A stretch of DNA of 64,000 bases from Pseudomonas eutrophicaquae (GTDB lineage Bacteria; Pseudomonadota; Gammaproteobacteria; Pseudomonadales; Pseudomonadaceae). Within the stretch, counting starts at the first letter, position 1, and every line of letters starts with the position of its first letter. The stretch is from positions 1-64,000 of the forward strand of contig NZ_JAMJEZ010000007.1 of the NCBI RefSeq assembly GCF_023544715.1. Reading direction: 5' to 3'. The notes beneath the pieces were generated by a model. It saw nothing but the letters and a program-made list of their open reading frames with translations, was not told where the DNA came from and did not search any database. Made by a program: the position numbers and the translations under genes. Positions 1 through 12,213 of the stretch are shown here, piece after piece.

Positions 1-94
1 GGAAGCTGAAGCCGCGTATTATCGACAACTCGACGAGTCAGCCCTGGCGGCATGACTCAAACCAGAGAGCCTCCGGAATTCCCGGGGCGGTTCA
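1..94 (+). mobile_element. Right end of an IS3-family insertion sequence (partial)
   Basis: The first 94 bases look like the 3' end of an IS3-type element that continues upstream of the window. A short open frame at 2-55 encodes a transposase-like C-terminus (AAYYRQLDESALAA, then TGA). It is followed by a terminal repeat at about 69-94 whose outer end, read inward, begins TGAACCGCCCCGG. Ends of the form TGA...TCA are typical of the IS3 family. The last three bases (92-94, TCA) coincide exactly with the point where the adjoining DUF1852 gene loses similarity to its family, so the element appears to sit inside that gene. Subgroup and left end cannot be determined from here. Confidence 0.7.
2..55 (+). 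CDS. IS3-family transposase, C-terminal 17 residues only
   Basis: This is the tail of a transposase reading frame entering from outside the window. It reads EAEAAYYRQLDESALAA and stops at TGA 53-55. Tyrosine-rich ends of the YYRQL type followed by a short non-coding stretch and the inverted repeat are common for the DDE transposase (OrfB part) of IS3-type elements. The catalytic region is not visible, so activity cannot be judged. The frame points toward the interrupted mesX gene, which is transcribed in the opposite direction. Confidence 0.6.
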   Translation, partial: EAEAAYYRQLDESALAA

Positions 95-835
95 GCTGAT
101 CAACTCAAGATCGCTGTAATCCGCCAGCAGATCGCCGGCACAGTAGAACGCCAACGGCGCCACGCTGTTGGCGGGCATGAAATAGCGCACGCTCAGGCCC
201 ATCTTGCTGAAGTACGCATCAGTCAGTGAGTGCTCGTCCTGCCGATACTCAACCCCCAGTACCGGGTGCACGTTGTCGGTGCGCTGGTAGGTCTTGGTAT
301 GGGACACACTGAGGCAAATAAGTGGCGGCTTCTTGAAGTGCTCACGGTAGGCACTGGAGCTGACGAAGTGCTTGAACAGCTGCCCGTGCAGCTCGCCAAA
401 GCCTTCGGGCACGCTGAACTCGGACTGATGCTGGTTATGCTCGAGCAGACGCACGCTGAAGTCGTAGTCGCGGACATACGAGGAGAAACTGTTGCCGACT
501 ACGCCGTCGATCTTTGCGTTTTTATGCCGATCGATGATGTTGGTTTTGAGCAGCTCGATCAGCGGCAGACACTGATCCGCGGCCTGCCCGGTCAGCCCGA
601 TGTCCACCGAGACGATCTCCAGCTCGACCGAATACCGATCACCGTTTGGATTATCCCAATGCGCCAGTGCGTTAAAGCGGTTGTCGATCATCTTCAGGGT
701 ATTGCGCAGGTTCTCCTGACGACGCGCCCCGCGGGCCAGATTGGCAAAGTTGGTGGTCAGCCGGGTATTTCCGGCCGGGACATAGTGCTCATCAAACCTC
801 GTGCTGTTGACGGAAAACTGGAAGTCGGTACTCAT
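92..835 (-). pseudogene. mesX: MesX (DUF1852), 3'-truncated by the insertion sequence
   Basis: The frame from ATG 835 encodes a protein of the DUF1852 family, with family-like stretches such as NTRLTTNFANLARG, MIDNRFNALAHWDNP and VRYFMPANSVAPLAFYC. DUF1852 (MesX) works with the MetE-core-like protein MesD in a folate-independent, oxygen-requiring methionine synthase. Only 247 residues remain. Family members, as I recall them, are about 320-330 residues and continue well beyond the LELIS motif where this frame ends. The stop codon is supplied by the terminal TCA (92-94) of the IS3-type end. The frame is open upstream to 967, but that extension (WPKDRCRRQDPF...) does not look like the family, so ATG 835, preceded by GTGGA, was chosen. 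MesD would lie beyond the IS, outside the window. Confidence 0.75.
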
Positions 836-3604
<2,769 letters not shown>

Positions 3605-3652
3605 GCAACCCTGCGTTGACGAGCGCACCGTGACGCCTCTGGCGTCCAGACG

Positions 3653-3672
3653 ACCCCGGCTGCGGCCGGGGT
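3653..3672 (+). terminator. GC-rich stem-loop after idh
   Basis: A perfect 7-bp stem, ACCCCGG (3653-3659) with CCGGGGT (3666-3672), encloses a six-base loop 48 bases after the idh stop. The flanking AGACG/CGTCT bases can extend it with a bulge. There is no real T-tract, so it may only attenuate or protect the message 3' end. Confidence 0.5.
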
Positions 3673-3718
3673 TGTCGTCTCTGCGGCGCGCCTGCCGTAC
3701 CGAACAAGGAGAATGCCG

Positions 3719-4168
3719 ATGGCACGCTTCACCCCCCATGTCACCGTGGCCACCGTCGTCGAGGATCAGGGCCGCTTCCTGCTGGTCGAAGAGCATGCCG
3801 AAGGGCGCGTGGTGCTCAATCAGCCCGCGGGTCATCTGGAAGCCAACGAAAGCCTGCTGGAAGCAGCGCTGCGTGAAACCCTGGAAGAAACCGGCTGGGA
3901 AGTCGAGCTGACCGGCGTCACCGGCCTCTACCTCTACACCGCCCCCAGCAATGGCGTGACCTACCAGCGCATCTGCTTTGCCGCCCGCCCGCTGCGCCAC
4001 CGCCCGGATCTGCCGCTCGATCAGGGCATCATCGGCCCACGCTGGCTGACCCGCGCCGAGCTCGAGCAGCAGCAGGCCCAATGGCGCAGCCATCTGGTCG
4101 CCCGCTGCATCGACGACTACCTGGCCGGCCATCACTACCCGCTGACACTGATCCGCACCTCACCATGA
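3719..4168 (+). CDS. nudJ: NudJ-type Nudix phosphohydrolase
   Basis: This Nudix hydrolase belongs to the NudJ (YmfB) family, which in E. coli hydrolyses nucleoside tri- and diphosphates and hydroxymethylpyrimidine pyrophosphate. The Nudix box G-x5-E-x7-RETLEETGW is intact near residues 39-61. Two in-frame ATGs exist, at 3713 and 3719. AAGGAG at 3706-3711 is only one base from the first but seven bases from the second, so 3719 (MARFTPHV, 149 residues) is preferred. As in many gammaproteobacteria it lies directly upstream of mnmA (44 bases). Confidence 0.92.
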   Translation: MARFTPHVTVATVVEDQGRFLLVEEHAEGRVVLNQPAGHLEANESLLEAALRETLEETGWEVELTGVTGLYLYTAPSNGVTYQRICFAARPLRHRPDLPLDQGIIGPRWLTRAELEQQQAQWRSHLVARCIDDYLAGHHYPLTLIRTSP

Positions 4169-4173
4169 TCGCC

Positions 4174-4182
4174 TGCTAGAAT
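4174..4182 (+). promoter_or_regulatory. Extended -10 promoter element for mnmA
   Basis: TGC-TAGAAT at 4174-4182 matches an extended -10 (TGn plus TAnAAT) and lies 30 bases before the mnmA ATG, just after the nudJ stop. No good -35 is seen, which is acceptable for an extended -10 promoter. Confidence 0.45.
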
Positions 4183-4212
4183 CGTCCCTTTTCCAGCCCA
4201 GCGGTTTTCCGG

Positions 4213-5337
4213 ATGACTATGCGTGACCCAGCCCATACCCGCGTGATCGTCGGCATGTCCGGCGGTGTCGACTCCTCGGTCTCTGCCCTCTTGCTGATGC
4301 AGCAGGGTTATCAGGTCGAAGGTCTGTTCATGAAGAACTGGGAAGAGGACGACGGCACCGAGTACTGCACCGCCAAGGAAGACCTCGCCGATGCCCAGGC
4401 GGTCTGTGACAAGCTGGGCATCCGGCTGCACACCGCCAACTTCGCCGCCGAATACTGGGATCATGTATTCGAACATTTTCTCGCCGAATACAAGGCTGGA
4501 CGCACGCCCAACCCGGACATCCTTTGTAACCGGGAAATCAAGTTCAAGGCCTTCCTCGACTACGCGCTGATGCTCGGCGCTGATCTGATCGCCACCGGGC
4601 ATTATGTGCGCCGCCGCGATATCGACGGGCGCAGCGAGCTGCTCAAGGGCCTCGATCCGAACAAGGATCAGAGCTACTTCCTGCACGCGGTCGGCGGTGA
4701 GCAGATCGCCCGCACTCTGTTCCCGGTCGGCGAGCTGGAGAAGCCTGCGGTGCGCGCCATTGCCGAGCAGCATGGCCTGGTCACCGCCAAGAAGAAGGAC
4801 TCCACCGGCATCTGCTTCATCGGCGAGCGGCGCTTCCGTGATTTCCTCAAGCAGTACCTGCCGGCCCAGCCGGGGGAAATCCAGACCATCGACGGCCAGG
4901 TGATCGGCCAGCACCACGGCCTGATGTATCACACCATCGGCCAGCGTCAGGGGCTGGGCATCGGCGGCATGAAGGATGCCGGCGACGACGCCTGGTATGT
5001 GCTGGCCAAGGACATGGCGCGCAATGTGCTGATCGTCGGTCAGGGTAACGAACATCCCTGGCTGTTCTCACGCAGCCTGGAAGCCTCGCAGATCTTCTGG
5101 GTCAACCCGATCGCACTGGATGCCCCACGCCCGCTCACCGCCAAGGTGCGCTACCGCCAGCAGGATCAGGCCTGCACCCTAGAGCGTACCGCCAGCGGTT
5201 ATCGGGTCACCTTCAGCGAGCCACAGCGCGCCGTCACCCCCGGGCAATCGGTGGTGTTCTATGACGGCGAGGTGTGCCTGGGCGGTGGCGTGATCGAGAC
5301 CACCACGCCCTGGGATGCGGAGATCCAGCGCCCATGA
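4213..5337 (+). CDS. mnmA: tRNA-specific 2-thiouridylase MnmA
   Basis: MnmA inserts sulfur at C2 of the wobble uridine (U34) of tRNAs for Lys, Glu and Gln, taking persulfide sulfur from the IscS/Tus relay. The PP-loop SGGVDSS is at residues 16-22. The two catalytic cysteines are visible as C105 ([12 protein letters not shown]) and C201 ([12 protein letters not shown]). The 374-residue length is normal. ATG 4213 is used; ATG 4219 is an alternative with little effect on the product. The stop overlaps the hflD start as ATGA, indicating translational coupling. Confidence 0.97.
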   Translation: MTMRDPAHTRVIVGMSGGVDSSVSALLLMQQGYQVEGLFMKNWEEDDGTEYCTAKEDLADAQAVCDKLGIRLHTANFAAEYWDHVFEHFLAEYKAGRTPNPDILCNREIKFKAFLDYALMLGADLIATGHYVRRRDIDGRSELLKGLDPNKDQSYFLHAVGGEQIARTLFPVGELEKPAVRAIAEQHGLVTAKKKDSTGICFIGERRFRDFLKQYLPAQPGEIQTIDGQVIGQHHGLMYHTIGQRQGLGIGGMKDAGDDAWYVLAKDMARNVLIVGQGNEHPWLFSRSLEASQIFWVNPIALDAPRPLTAKVRYRQQDQACTLERTASGYRVTFSEPQRAVTPGQSVVFYDGEVCLGGGVIETTTPWDAEIQRP

Positions 5338-5954
5338 CCCCGCAACAGGAACGCCTGCTGGCCCTGTGTGGCGTCTTCGAGGCCGCCGCACTGGTTGATC
5401 GTCTGGCCAAGAGCGGCCAGGTCAGCGAGGCACCGCTCGGCTGTCTGCTCGGCAGCCTGCTGGTGCGCAACCCTAAAAACACCCTCGAAGTCTACGGCGG
5501 CGATCACTACAACCTGCGTGACGGTGTACGCGCCTTGGCCGGTGCGCTGGAGCGCAACCCACAGCAGCTACCGCGCGAAACGCTGCGCTATGCGGTGGCG
5601 CTGATCGCCCTGGAGCGCCAGCTGGCCAAGCGCTCGGGCATGCTGCAGGTCATCGGCAGCCGTCTGCAGCAGATCGAGCAGCAGGTCGAACTGTTCGGCA
5701 TCACCCATGACAACGTGATCGCCGCCTGCGCCGCGCTCTATCAGGACACTCTCAGCACCTTCCGCCAGCGCATCCAGGTGCATGGCGAGATGCGCCACCT
5801 GCAAGACAGCCGCAATGCCGACCGGATCCGCGCCCTGCTGCTGGCCGGCATCCGCAGCGCCATGCTCTGGCGCCAGCTGGGTGGGCGACGCTGGCAACTG
5901 CTGCTCAGCCGCAAGCGCCTGCTGGATGATCTTTACCCGCTGCTGCGGGGCTGA
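5334..5954 (+). CDS. hflD: High frequency lysogenization protein HflD
   Basis: HflD is a small, helical, peripherally membrane-associated protein; in E. coli it binds phage lambda CII and influences lysogeny, and its housekeeping role is unclear. The 206-residue product, with stretches [19 protein letters not shown] and [12 protein letters not shown], matches the family throughout. The start ATG 5334 overlaps the mnmA stop by 4 bp. An open extension back to 5274 is inside mnmA and was not used. The mnmA-hflD-purB order is conserved in gammaproteobacteria, here with a transporter gene inserted between hflD and purB. Confidence 0.95.
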   Translation: MTPQQERLLALCGVFEAAALVDRLAKSGQVSEAPLGCLLGSLLVRNPKNTLEVYGGDHYNLRDGVRALAGALERNPQQLPRETLRYAVALIALERQLAKRSGMLQVIGSRLQQIEQQVELFGITHDNVIAACAALYQDTLSTFRQRIQVHGEMRHLQDSRNADRIRALLLAGIRSAMLWRQLGGRRWQLLLSRKRLLDDLYPLLRG

Positions 5955-5957
5955 GCC

Positions 5958-6836
5958 ATGCCATCCACTACCCCGCTGCGCCGCCAGCAACCGCTGCGCG
6001 GTGCCGCCTTGCTGGCCCTGTCGGCGCTGTTCTTTGCCCTGATGGGCGTGTTCATCCGCGAGGCCACCGCCAGCGTCAACAACGAGATGATCGTGTTCTT
6101 TCGCAATGCGGTCGGCGTGCTGTTCTTCCTGCCGCTGGTGCTGACCCGCGGCCTGACACCGCTGCGTACCCAGCGCCCCTGGGCGCATATCAAGCGCAGC
6201 CTGTACGGGCTGGCGGCGATGTACTGCTACTTCTATGCCCTCGCCCACCTGCCGCTGACCGACGCCATGCTGTTCAGCTACGCCGCGCCGGTCTTCGTGC
6301 CGCTGATTGCTCGCGTCTGGCTCAAGGAGCCGCTGACCCGCCCGATGCTGGCCGCCACGGCCATCGGCTTCGTCGGTGTAGCGCTGGTGGCCAAACCGAG
6401 CGGCGCCCTGCTCTCGGGGCTGTCGCTGGTCGGCATCCTTGCTGCTGTACTGGCGGCCTGTGCCTTTGTCTCGATCCGCGAGATGAGCAGCAGCGAGCCG
6501 GCTTTTCGGATCGTGTTCTGGTTCGCGCTGGTCAGCACGCTGATCTCCGCCGTGCCGCTGCTTTGGGCCTGGCAGACGCTCACCGCCCCGCAGTGGCTGC
6601 TGCTGATCGCCGCCGGCCTGACCGCAAGCTTCGGGCAGATTGCCATGTCGCAAGCCTACAGCTGCGCACCGCCCGGCCTGATCGGCCCGGTCGCTTACCT
6701 CGCCATCGTGTTTGGCGGACTGATCGCCTGGCTGCGCTGGGACGAGGTACCTGGTCAGGCCTCGCTGATCGGGGCGGCCCTGGTCTTTGCCGCTGGCCTG
6801 CTGCCGCTGCTGTGGCGCACCAAGCCCGCAGCCTGA
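5958..6836 (+). CDS. DMT-superfamily (EamA) transporter
   Basis: This is an inner-membrane protein of 292 residues with about ten predicted hydrophobic helices arranged as two EamA repeats. Helix-like segments include ALLALSALFFALMGVFI, AMLFSYAAPVFVPLIA and LIGPVAYLAIVFGGLIAWL. Members export amino acids, metabolites or drugs; the substrate cannot be predicted. It starts three bases after the hflD stop, so it is probably co-transcribed with mnmA-hflD. A conserved Glu-containing motif follows helix 4 (RVWLKEPLTRP), as in RarD/RhaT-like proteins. Confidence 0.88.
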   Translation: MPSTTPLRRQQPLRGAALLALSALFFALMGVFIREATASVNNEMIVFFRNAVGVLFFLPLVLTRGLTPLRTQRPWAHIKRSLYGLAAMYCYFYALAHLPLTDAMLFSYAAPVFVPLIARVWLKEPLTRPMLAATAIGFVGVALVAKPSGALLSGLSLVGILAAVLAACAFVSIREMSSSEPAFRIVFWFALVSTLISAVPLLWAWQTLTAPQWLLLIAAGLTASFGQIAMSQAYSCAPPGLIGPVAYLAIVFGGLIAWLRWDEVPGQASLIGAALVFAAGLLPLLWRTKPAA

Positions 6837-6878
6837 CACGGCGCCCATCCCGGTCCGCCGGCAGAGCGGTCAATCATG

Positions 6879-8296
<1,418 letters not shown>

Positions 8297-8316
8297 TCCC
8301 AGCCTGAACGGCCCCT

Positions 8317-8365
8317 CGCCCGACCGTATAGACTGGTCATCGCCAGTCTTGCGGTCGGGCGTTTT
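8317..8365 (+). terminator. Rho-independent terminator after purB
   Basis: A 10-bp outer stem, CGCCCGACCG (8317-8326) with CGGTCGGGCG (8352-8361), is followed directly by TTTT. Inside it lies a second 7-bp stem, AGACTGG (8330-8336) with CCAGTCT (8343-8349). This is one of the clearest terminators in the window and separates purB from roxA. Confidence 0.9.
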
Positions 8366-8383
8366 CATATCAAAGAGTTGGAT

Positions 8384-9553
8384 ATGGCACCTGATACCCC
8401 GCTGCAACTGCTGGGCGGCCTGACGCCCCGCGAATTTCTCCGCGACTACTGGCAGCAGAAGCCGCTGCTGATCCGCCAGGCCATCCCCGGCTACCAGAGC
8501 CCGATCAGTGCGGACGAACTGGCCGGACTCTCCCTTGAGGAAGAGGTCGAGTCGCGCATCATCCTCGAACACGGCGACCAGCCCTGGGAGCTGCGCCGCG
8601 GCCCCTTTGGCGAGGACACCTACCAGCAATTGCCCGAGCGTGACTGGACCCTGCTGGTGCAGGCGGTCGATCAGTTCGTGCCGGAGTGCCGTGAACTGCT
8701 CGAGCAGTTCCAGTTCCTGCCCAGCTGGCGCATCGATGACCTGATGATCAGCTACGCCGCCCCCGGTGGTGGTGTGGGTCCGCACTACGACAACTACGAC
8801 GTGTTCCTGCTGCAGGCCGAAGGCCGCCGGCGCTGGAAGCTTGGCCAGTGGTGCGACAGCGACACCGCGCTGCTCGAGCATGACGAGCTGCGCATCCTGG
8901 CCGGCTTCGAGCAGGATGAGGAGTTCGTGCTTGAGCCGGGCGACATGCTCTATCTGCCGCCGCGTCTGGCCCACTACGGCATTGCCGAAGATGAGTGCCT
9001 GACCTTCTCGGTAGGTTTTCGCGCGCCCAGCGCCAGTGAAGTGCTCAGCCACTTCACGGATTTTCTCGGCCAGTTTCTCCCCGACGAGGAGCGCTACAGC
9101 GACCTTGGCTGCGCGCCTACCCAGGATCCGCACCAGATCCAGCGTGATGCCCTGCTGCGCCTGAAAGGCCTGATCGACCGGCACATCAACAACGAACAGC
9201 TGCTGATGACCTGGTTTGGTCAGTTCATGACCGAGCCACGCTATCCGGAACTGGTCGGTGGACTGGACATCGAGCTGGGCGAGTGCTTCGGCGCACTGGC
9301 CGAGGGCGCCCTGCTGGTGCGCAACCCCAGCGCCCGCCTGGCCTGGAGTGAGCTCGATGACGGCGTGGTGCTGTTTGTCAGCGGCCTGAGTCGCCGCCTG
9401 GACGGCGAACTGCGCGAACTGCTCAAGCTGATCTGCAGCGCCGACATTTTCTACCTCGACAACCTTGCCCCGTGGCTGGACAACGATGAAGCGTTGACGC
9501 TGATCCACGAACTGGTCAAACAGGGCAGCCTGGAGTTTGCCAACGATGAGTAG
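8384..9553 (+). CDS. roxA: Ribosomal protein uL16 arginine hydroxylase RoxA (YcfD)
   Basis: This JmjC/cupin Fe(II)- and 2-oxoglutarate-dependent oxygenase hydroxylates an arginine of ribosomal protein uL16 (L16) in the 50S subunit. The facial triad is visible as H134-x-D136 (HYDNYDVF) and H197 (PPRLAHYG). The frame opens at TTG 8378, but ATG 8384 is preceded by AAGAG at a better spacing and gives the family N-terminus (MAPDTPLQLL, 389 residues). The stop overlaps the start of the next gene by 8 bp. PurB followed by a cupin gene is a conserved Pseudomonas arrangement. Confidence 0.93.
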   Translation: MAPDTPLQLLGGLTPREFLRDYWQQKPLLIRQAIPGYQSPISADELAGLSLEEEVESRIILEHGDQPWELRRGPFGEDTYQQLPERDWTLLVQAVDQFVPECRELLEQFQFLPSWRIDDLMISYAAPGGGVGPHYDNYDVFLLQAEGRRRWKLGQWCDSDTALLEHDELRILAGFEQDEEFVLEPGDMLYLPPRLAHYGIAEDECLTFSVGFRAPSASEVLSHFTDFLGQFLPDEERYSDLGCAPTQDPHQIQRDALLRLKGLIDRHINNEQLLMTWFGQFMTEPRYPELVGGLDIELGECFGALAEGALLVRNPSARLAWSELDDGVVLFVSGLSRRLDGELRELLKLICSADIFYLDNLAPWLDNDEALTLIHELVKQGSLEFANDE

Positions 9554-9971
9554 GATCCATGTACGTATCGCCGACTGGCAGGCGGACAATGCCGATCTGC
9601 GGCGCATCCGTGAAGCGGTGTTTGTCACCGAGCAGGAGGTGCCGCCGGAGCTGGAGTGGGACGGCGAGGACGAAACCGCCGTGCACTTTCTCGCCCTTGA
9701 GGACGAATTTGCCGTAGGCACCGCACGCCTGCTGCCCGACGGGCGGATTGGCCGGGTCTCGGTACTCAAGGACTGGCGCGGTCTGCACATCGGCGAGCGC
9801 CTGATGGAAGCGGCGATTGCCGAAGCAGAGCGCCGCGGCCTGCGCCGTCAGTTCCTCACCGCGCAGAGCTATGCGATTGCCTTCTATGAGCGCCTGGGTT
9901 TCCAGGTCTGCAGCGAGGAGTTTCTCGAGGCTGGCATCCCGCATGTCGACATGGAGCGCGACAGCGCCTGA
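9546..9971 (+). CDS. GNAT-family N-acetyltransferase
   Basis: This is a 141-residue acetyl-CoA-dependent acyltransferase fold protein. The N-terminal RIREAVFVTEQEVPPELEWD is typical of the YjcF-like subgroup. The acetyl-CoA-binding loop is represented by KDWRGLHIGERLMEAA, and the C-terminal AQSYAIAFYERLGFQ contains the usual Tyr near the active site. The substrate is unknown. ATG 9546 lies inside the 3' end of roxA (8 bp overlap), implying coupled translation. A GC-rich hairpin follows at 9979-10004. Confidence 0.88.
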   Translation: MSRIHVRIADWQADNADLRRIREAVFVTEQEVPPELEWDGEDETAVHFLALEDEFAVGTARLLPDGRIGRVSVLKDWRGLHIGERLMEAAIAEAERRGLRRQFLTAQSYAIAFYERLGFQVCSEEFLEAGIPHVDMERDSA

Positions 9972-9978
9972 GTCGCCC

Positions 9979-10004
9979 GCGCACCCGGCACAGGCCGGGT
10001 GCGC
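9979..10004 (+). terminator. Hairpin after the GNAT gene
   Basis: A perfect 10-bp inverted repeat, GCGCACCCGG (9979-9988) with CCGGGTGCGC (9995-10004) around a six-base loop, lies directly after the acetyltransferase stop. There is no T-tract, so termination is plausible but not certain. Confidence 0.5.
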
Positions 10005-10073
10005 TCACCTCGACAGAGCCCGGGGTTGCAGGCTCTCCCCCTTGATACTCCCCTCGCCTGCAGCGCTCTAGAC

Positions 10074-10105
10074 TTTTGTAGTAGCTCCAGAAAAAAACTA
10101 CAAAA
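10074..10105. promoter_or_regulatory. Operator-like inverted repeat 1 upstream of aceA (RccR-like)
   Basis: TTTTGTAGT (10074-10082) and ACTACAAAA (10097-10105) form a perfect 9-bp inverted repeat. Its core, TGTAGT-N14-ACTACA, recurs at 10358-10382. In Pseudomonas the RpiR-family regulator RccR controls aceA and other glyoxylate/gluconeogenesis genes; from memory its sites contain TGTAGT-type half-sites. Assignment to RccR is therefore an inference. The distance to the aceA start is about 390 bases. Confidence 0.5.
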
Positions 10106-10176
10106 CCGATTGACGCTGCCATTCACCCGGCGCATGATGCCCTCGCTCCCGCTGACCAGAGGCCGTAAAACGCCCC

Positions 10177-10213
10177 TGAAGCACTCAGGTCAGGCTGACC
10201 GACTGAGGCTTCA
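10177..10213 (+). other. Stable stem-loop in the aceA upstream region
   Basis: TGAAGC (10177-10182) pairs with GCTTCA (10208-10213), CTCAG (10184-10188) with CTGAG (10203-10207), and GGTC (10188-10191) with GACC (10197-10200). These form a nearly continuous hairpin of about 37 bases. There is no downstream T-tract. It sits between the two operator-like palindromes and could be a leader structure, a processed small RNA or a DNA cruciform; the sequence alone cannot distinguish these. Confidence 0.35.
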
Positions 10214-10357
10214 TGTCAGTACCCCATCCGGTGGTGCGACAAGGTAGCGACGGGGACACGGTTACAGCGAAGAACCGGAAGCAACCGCTTCACCTGATGG
10301 CCGAACGGGCCGGCACCTGCTGCTACGCAGGCTGTCTTTGCACGTCCCGGCGCAGCG

Positions 10358-10382
10358 TGTAGTGCCTTCCAGCTTCACTACA
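10358..10382. promoter_or_regulatory. Operator-like inverted repeat 2 upstream of aceA (RccR-like)
   Basis: TGTAGT (10358-10363) and ACTACA (10377-10382) are separated by 13 bases, about 114 bases before the aceA ATG. The half-sites are identical to those of the repeat at 10074-10105, and the spacing differs by one base. Two matching palindromes in one upstream region argue against chance. Confidence 0.5.
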
Positions 10383-10496
10383 ACCGCCCGTCCTGTTGCG
10401 ACGCACTGCGGTGAGCCCCTGCAACACAGTGTTCAAACATTTGCGCTTGAATGGTTGTGTTGGTGCTCGATGAAACAACTTCCTGAAGGATTGAAC

Positions 10497-12092
10497 ATGT
10501 CCGCATACCAGAACGAGATCAAGGCCGTCGCCGCTCTGAAAGAAACGTATGGCAGCAGCTGGGACGCCATCAACCCCGAGTCCGCTGCGCGCATGCGCAT
10601 CCAGAACCGCTTCAAGACCGGTCTGGACATCGCCAAGTACACCGCGGCCATCATGCGCAAGGACATGGCCGAGTACGACGCCGACTCCTCTGTCTACACC
10701 CAGTCCCTGGGCTGCTGGCATGGCTTCATCGGTCAGCAGAAGCTGATCTCCATCAAGAAGCACCTGAAGACCACCAACAAGCGCTACCTGTACCTGTCCG
10801 GCTGGATGGTTGCTGCCCTGCGCTCTGACTTCGGTCCGCTGCCGGACCAGTCGATGCACGAGAAGACCGCCGTTTCCGGTCTGATCGAAGAGCTGTACAC
10901 CTTCCTGCGTCAGGCTGATGCCCGTGAGCTGGACCTGCTGTTCGTCGCGCTGGACAAGGCTCGTGCCGAAGGCGACAAGGCCAAGGAAGCTGAGCTGCTG
11001 GCCCAGATCGACGGCTACGAAACTCACGTTGTCCCGATCATCGCCGACATCGACGCCGGTTTCGGTAACGCTGAAGCGACCTACCTGCTGGCCAAGAAGA
11101 TGATCGAAGCCGGTGCCTGCTGCATCCAGATCGAGAACCAGGTTTCCGACGAGAAGCAGTGCGGCCACCAGGACGGTAAAGTCACCGTTCCGCACGAAGA
11201 CTTCCTCGCCAAGATCAACGCTGTGCGCTACGCCTTCCTCGAGCTGGGCGTTGACGATGGCGTGATCGTTGCCCGTACCGACTCCCTGGGCGCCGGTCTG
11301 ACCAAGCAGATCGCCGTAACCCGCGAGCCGGGCGACCTGGGCGACAAGTACAACAGCTTCCTGGACTGCGAAGAGATCAGCCCGGCCGACATGAAGAATG
11401 GCGACGTGGTGCTGAACCGCGACGGCAAGCTGCTGCGTCCGAAGCGTCTGGCCTCCGGCCTGTTCCAGTTCCGTGCTGGCACCGGCGAAGACCGTTGCGT
11501 GCTGGACTGCATCACCAGCCTGCAGAACGGTGCTGACCTGCTGTGGATCGAAACCGAGAAGCCGCACGTTGGCCAGATCAAGGGCATGGTTGACCGCATC
11601 CGCGAAGTCATCCCGAATGCCAAGCTGGTGTACAACAACAGCCCGTCCTTCAACTGGACCCTGAACTTCCGTCAGCAGGTGTTCGACGCCATGGCTGCCG
11701 AAGGCAAGGACGTCTCCGCCTACGACCGCGCCAAGCTGATGAGTGTCGAGTACGACAACACCGAGCTGGCTCAGGTTGCCGACGAGAAGATCCGTACCTT
11801 CCAGCGCGACGGTTCCGCTCAGGCTGGCATCTTCCACCACCTGATCACCCTGCCGACCTACCACACTGCGGCCCTGTCCACCGACAACCTGGCCAAGGGC
11901 TATTTCGCCGACCTGGGCATGCTGGCCTACGTCAAGGGCGTGCAGCGTGAAGAACTGCGTCAGGGCATCGCCTGCGTCAAGCACCAGAACATGGCTGGCT
12001 CCGACATCGGCGACAACCACAAGGAATACTTTGCTGGTGAGGCCGCGCTGAAGGCCTCCGGTAAAGACAACACCATGAACCAGTTCCACTAA
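10497..12092 (+). CDS. aceA: Isocitrate lyase
   Basis: This enzyme cleaves isocitrate to glyoxylate and succinate, the first step of the glyoxylate shunt needed for growth on acetate and fatty acids. The product is 531 residues, the longer Pseudomonas-type enzyme rather than the ~430-residue E. coli form. The active-site signature is KQCGH with C222, where E. coli has KKCGH. Metal-binding DIDAGFG is at residues 184-190. ATG 10497 (MSAYQNEIKAV) is preceded by GAAGGA at 10485-10490; the frame is open further upstream without family similarity. Two palindromes lie upstream and two hairpins follow. Confidence 0.97.
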   Translation: MSAYQNEIKAVAALKETYGSSWDAINPESAARMRIQNRFKTGLDIAKYTAAIMRKDMAEYDADSSVYTQSLGCWHGFIGQQKLISIKKHLKTTNKRYLYLSGWMVAALRSDFGPLPDQSMHEKTAVSGLIEELYTFLRQADARELDLLFVALDKARAEGDKAKEAELLAQIDGYETHVVPIIADIDAGFGNAEATYLLAKKMIEAGACCIQIENQVSDEKQCGHQDGKVTVPHEDFLAKINAVRYAFLELGVDDGVIVARTDSLGAGLTKQIAVTREPGDLGDKYNSFLDCEEISPADMKNGDVVLNRDGKLLRPKRLASGLFQFRAGTGEDRCVLDCITSLQNGADLLWIETEKPHVGQIKGMVDRIREVIPNAKLVYNNSPSFNWTLNFRQQVFDAMAAEGKDVSAYDRAKLMSVEYDNTELAQVADEKIRTFQRDGSAQAGIFHHLITLPTYHTAALSTDNLAKGYFADLGMLAYVKGVQREELRQGIACVKHQNMAGSDIGDNHKEYFAGEAALKASGKDNTMNQFH

Positions 12093-12103
12093 GAACTGGC
12101 TCA

Positions 12104-12125
12104 AGAGGGCAGTAACCTGCCCTCT
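12104..12125 (+). terminator. First hairpin after aceA
   Basis: AGAGGGCAG (12104-12112) pairs perfectly with CTGCCCTCT (12117-12125) around a TAAC tetraloop, 11 bases after the aceA stop. It has no T-tract of its own and probably acts together with the terminator that follows. Confidence 0.6.
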
Positions 12126-12132
12126 CTGGTGT

Positions 12133-12164
12133 AAAAAACCCCGACGCTTGCGTCGGGGTTTTTG
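12133..12164. terminator. Bidirectional rho-independent terminator between aceA and nudC
   Basis: The 10-bp stem AACCCCGACG (12137-12146) with CGTCGGGGTT (12151-12160) has a CTTG loop. It is flanked by an A-run (12133-12138) on the left and a T-run (12159-12163) on the right, so it can terminate both aceA and the convergent nudC operon. Confidence 0.92.
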
Positions 12165-12213
12165 TTTGTCTGCACGGCAACGAGCGTTCAGCGCAGCAAG
12201 CCTGACCCACTCA

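Larger units (their letters stand above)
9972..10496. other. Long leader/intergenic region upstream of aceA
   Basis: This is about 525 bases without a convincing gene. In order it holds a GC-rich terminator-like hairpin (9979-10004), a 9-bp inverted repeat TTTTGTAGT/ACTACAAAA (10074-10105), a stable stem-loop (10177-10213) and a second TGTAGT/ACTACA palindrome (10358-10382). The aceA ribosome binding site GAAGGA is at 10485-10490. An open frame leading into aceA from 10338 has no family-like sequence. The region looks like an extended regulatory zone for the glyoxylate shunt. Confidence 0.6.

Noticed and set aside
10338..10496. Longer N-terminus for isocitrate lyase
   Set aside because: The extra 53 residues have no family similarity, and GAAGGA is placed correctly for ATG 10497.
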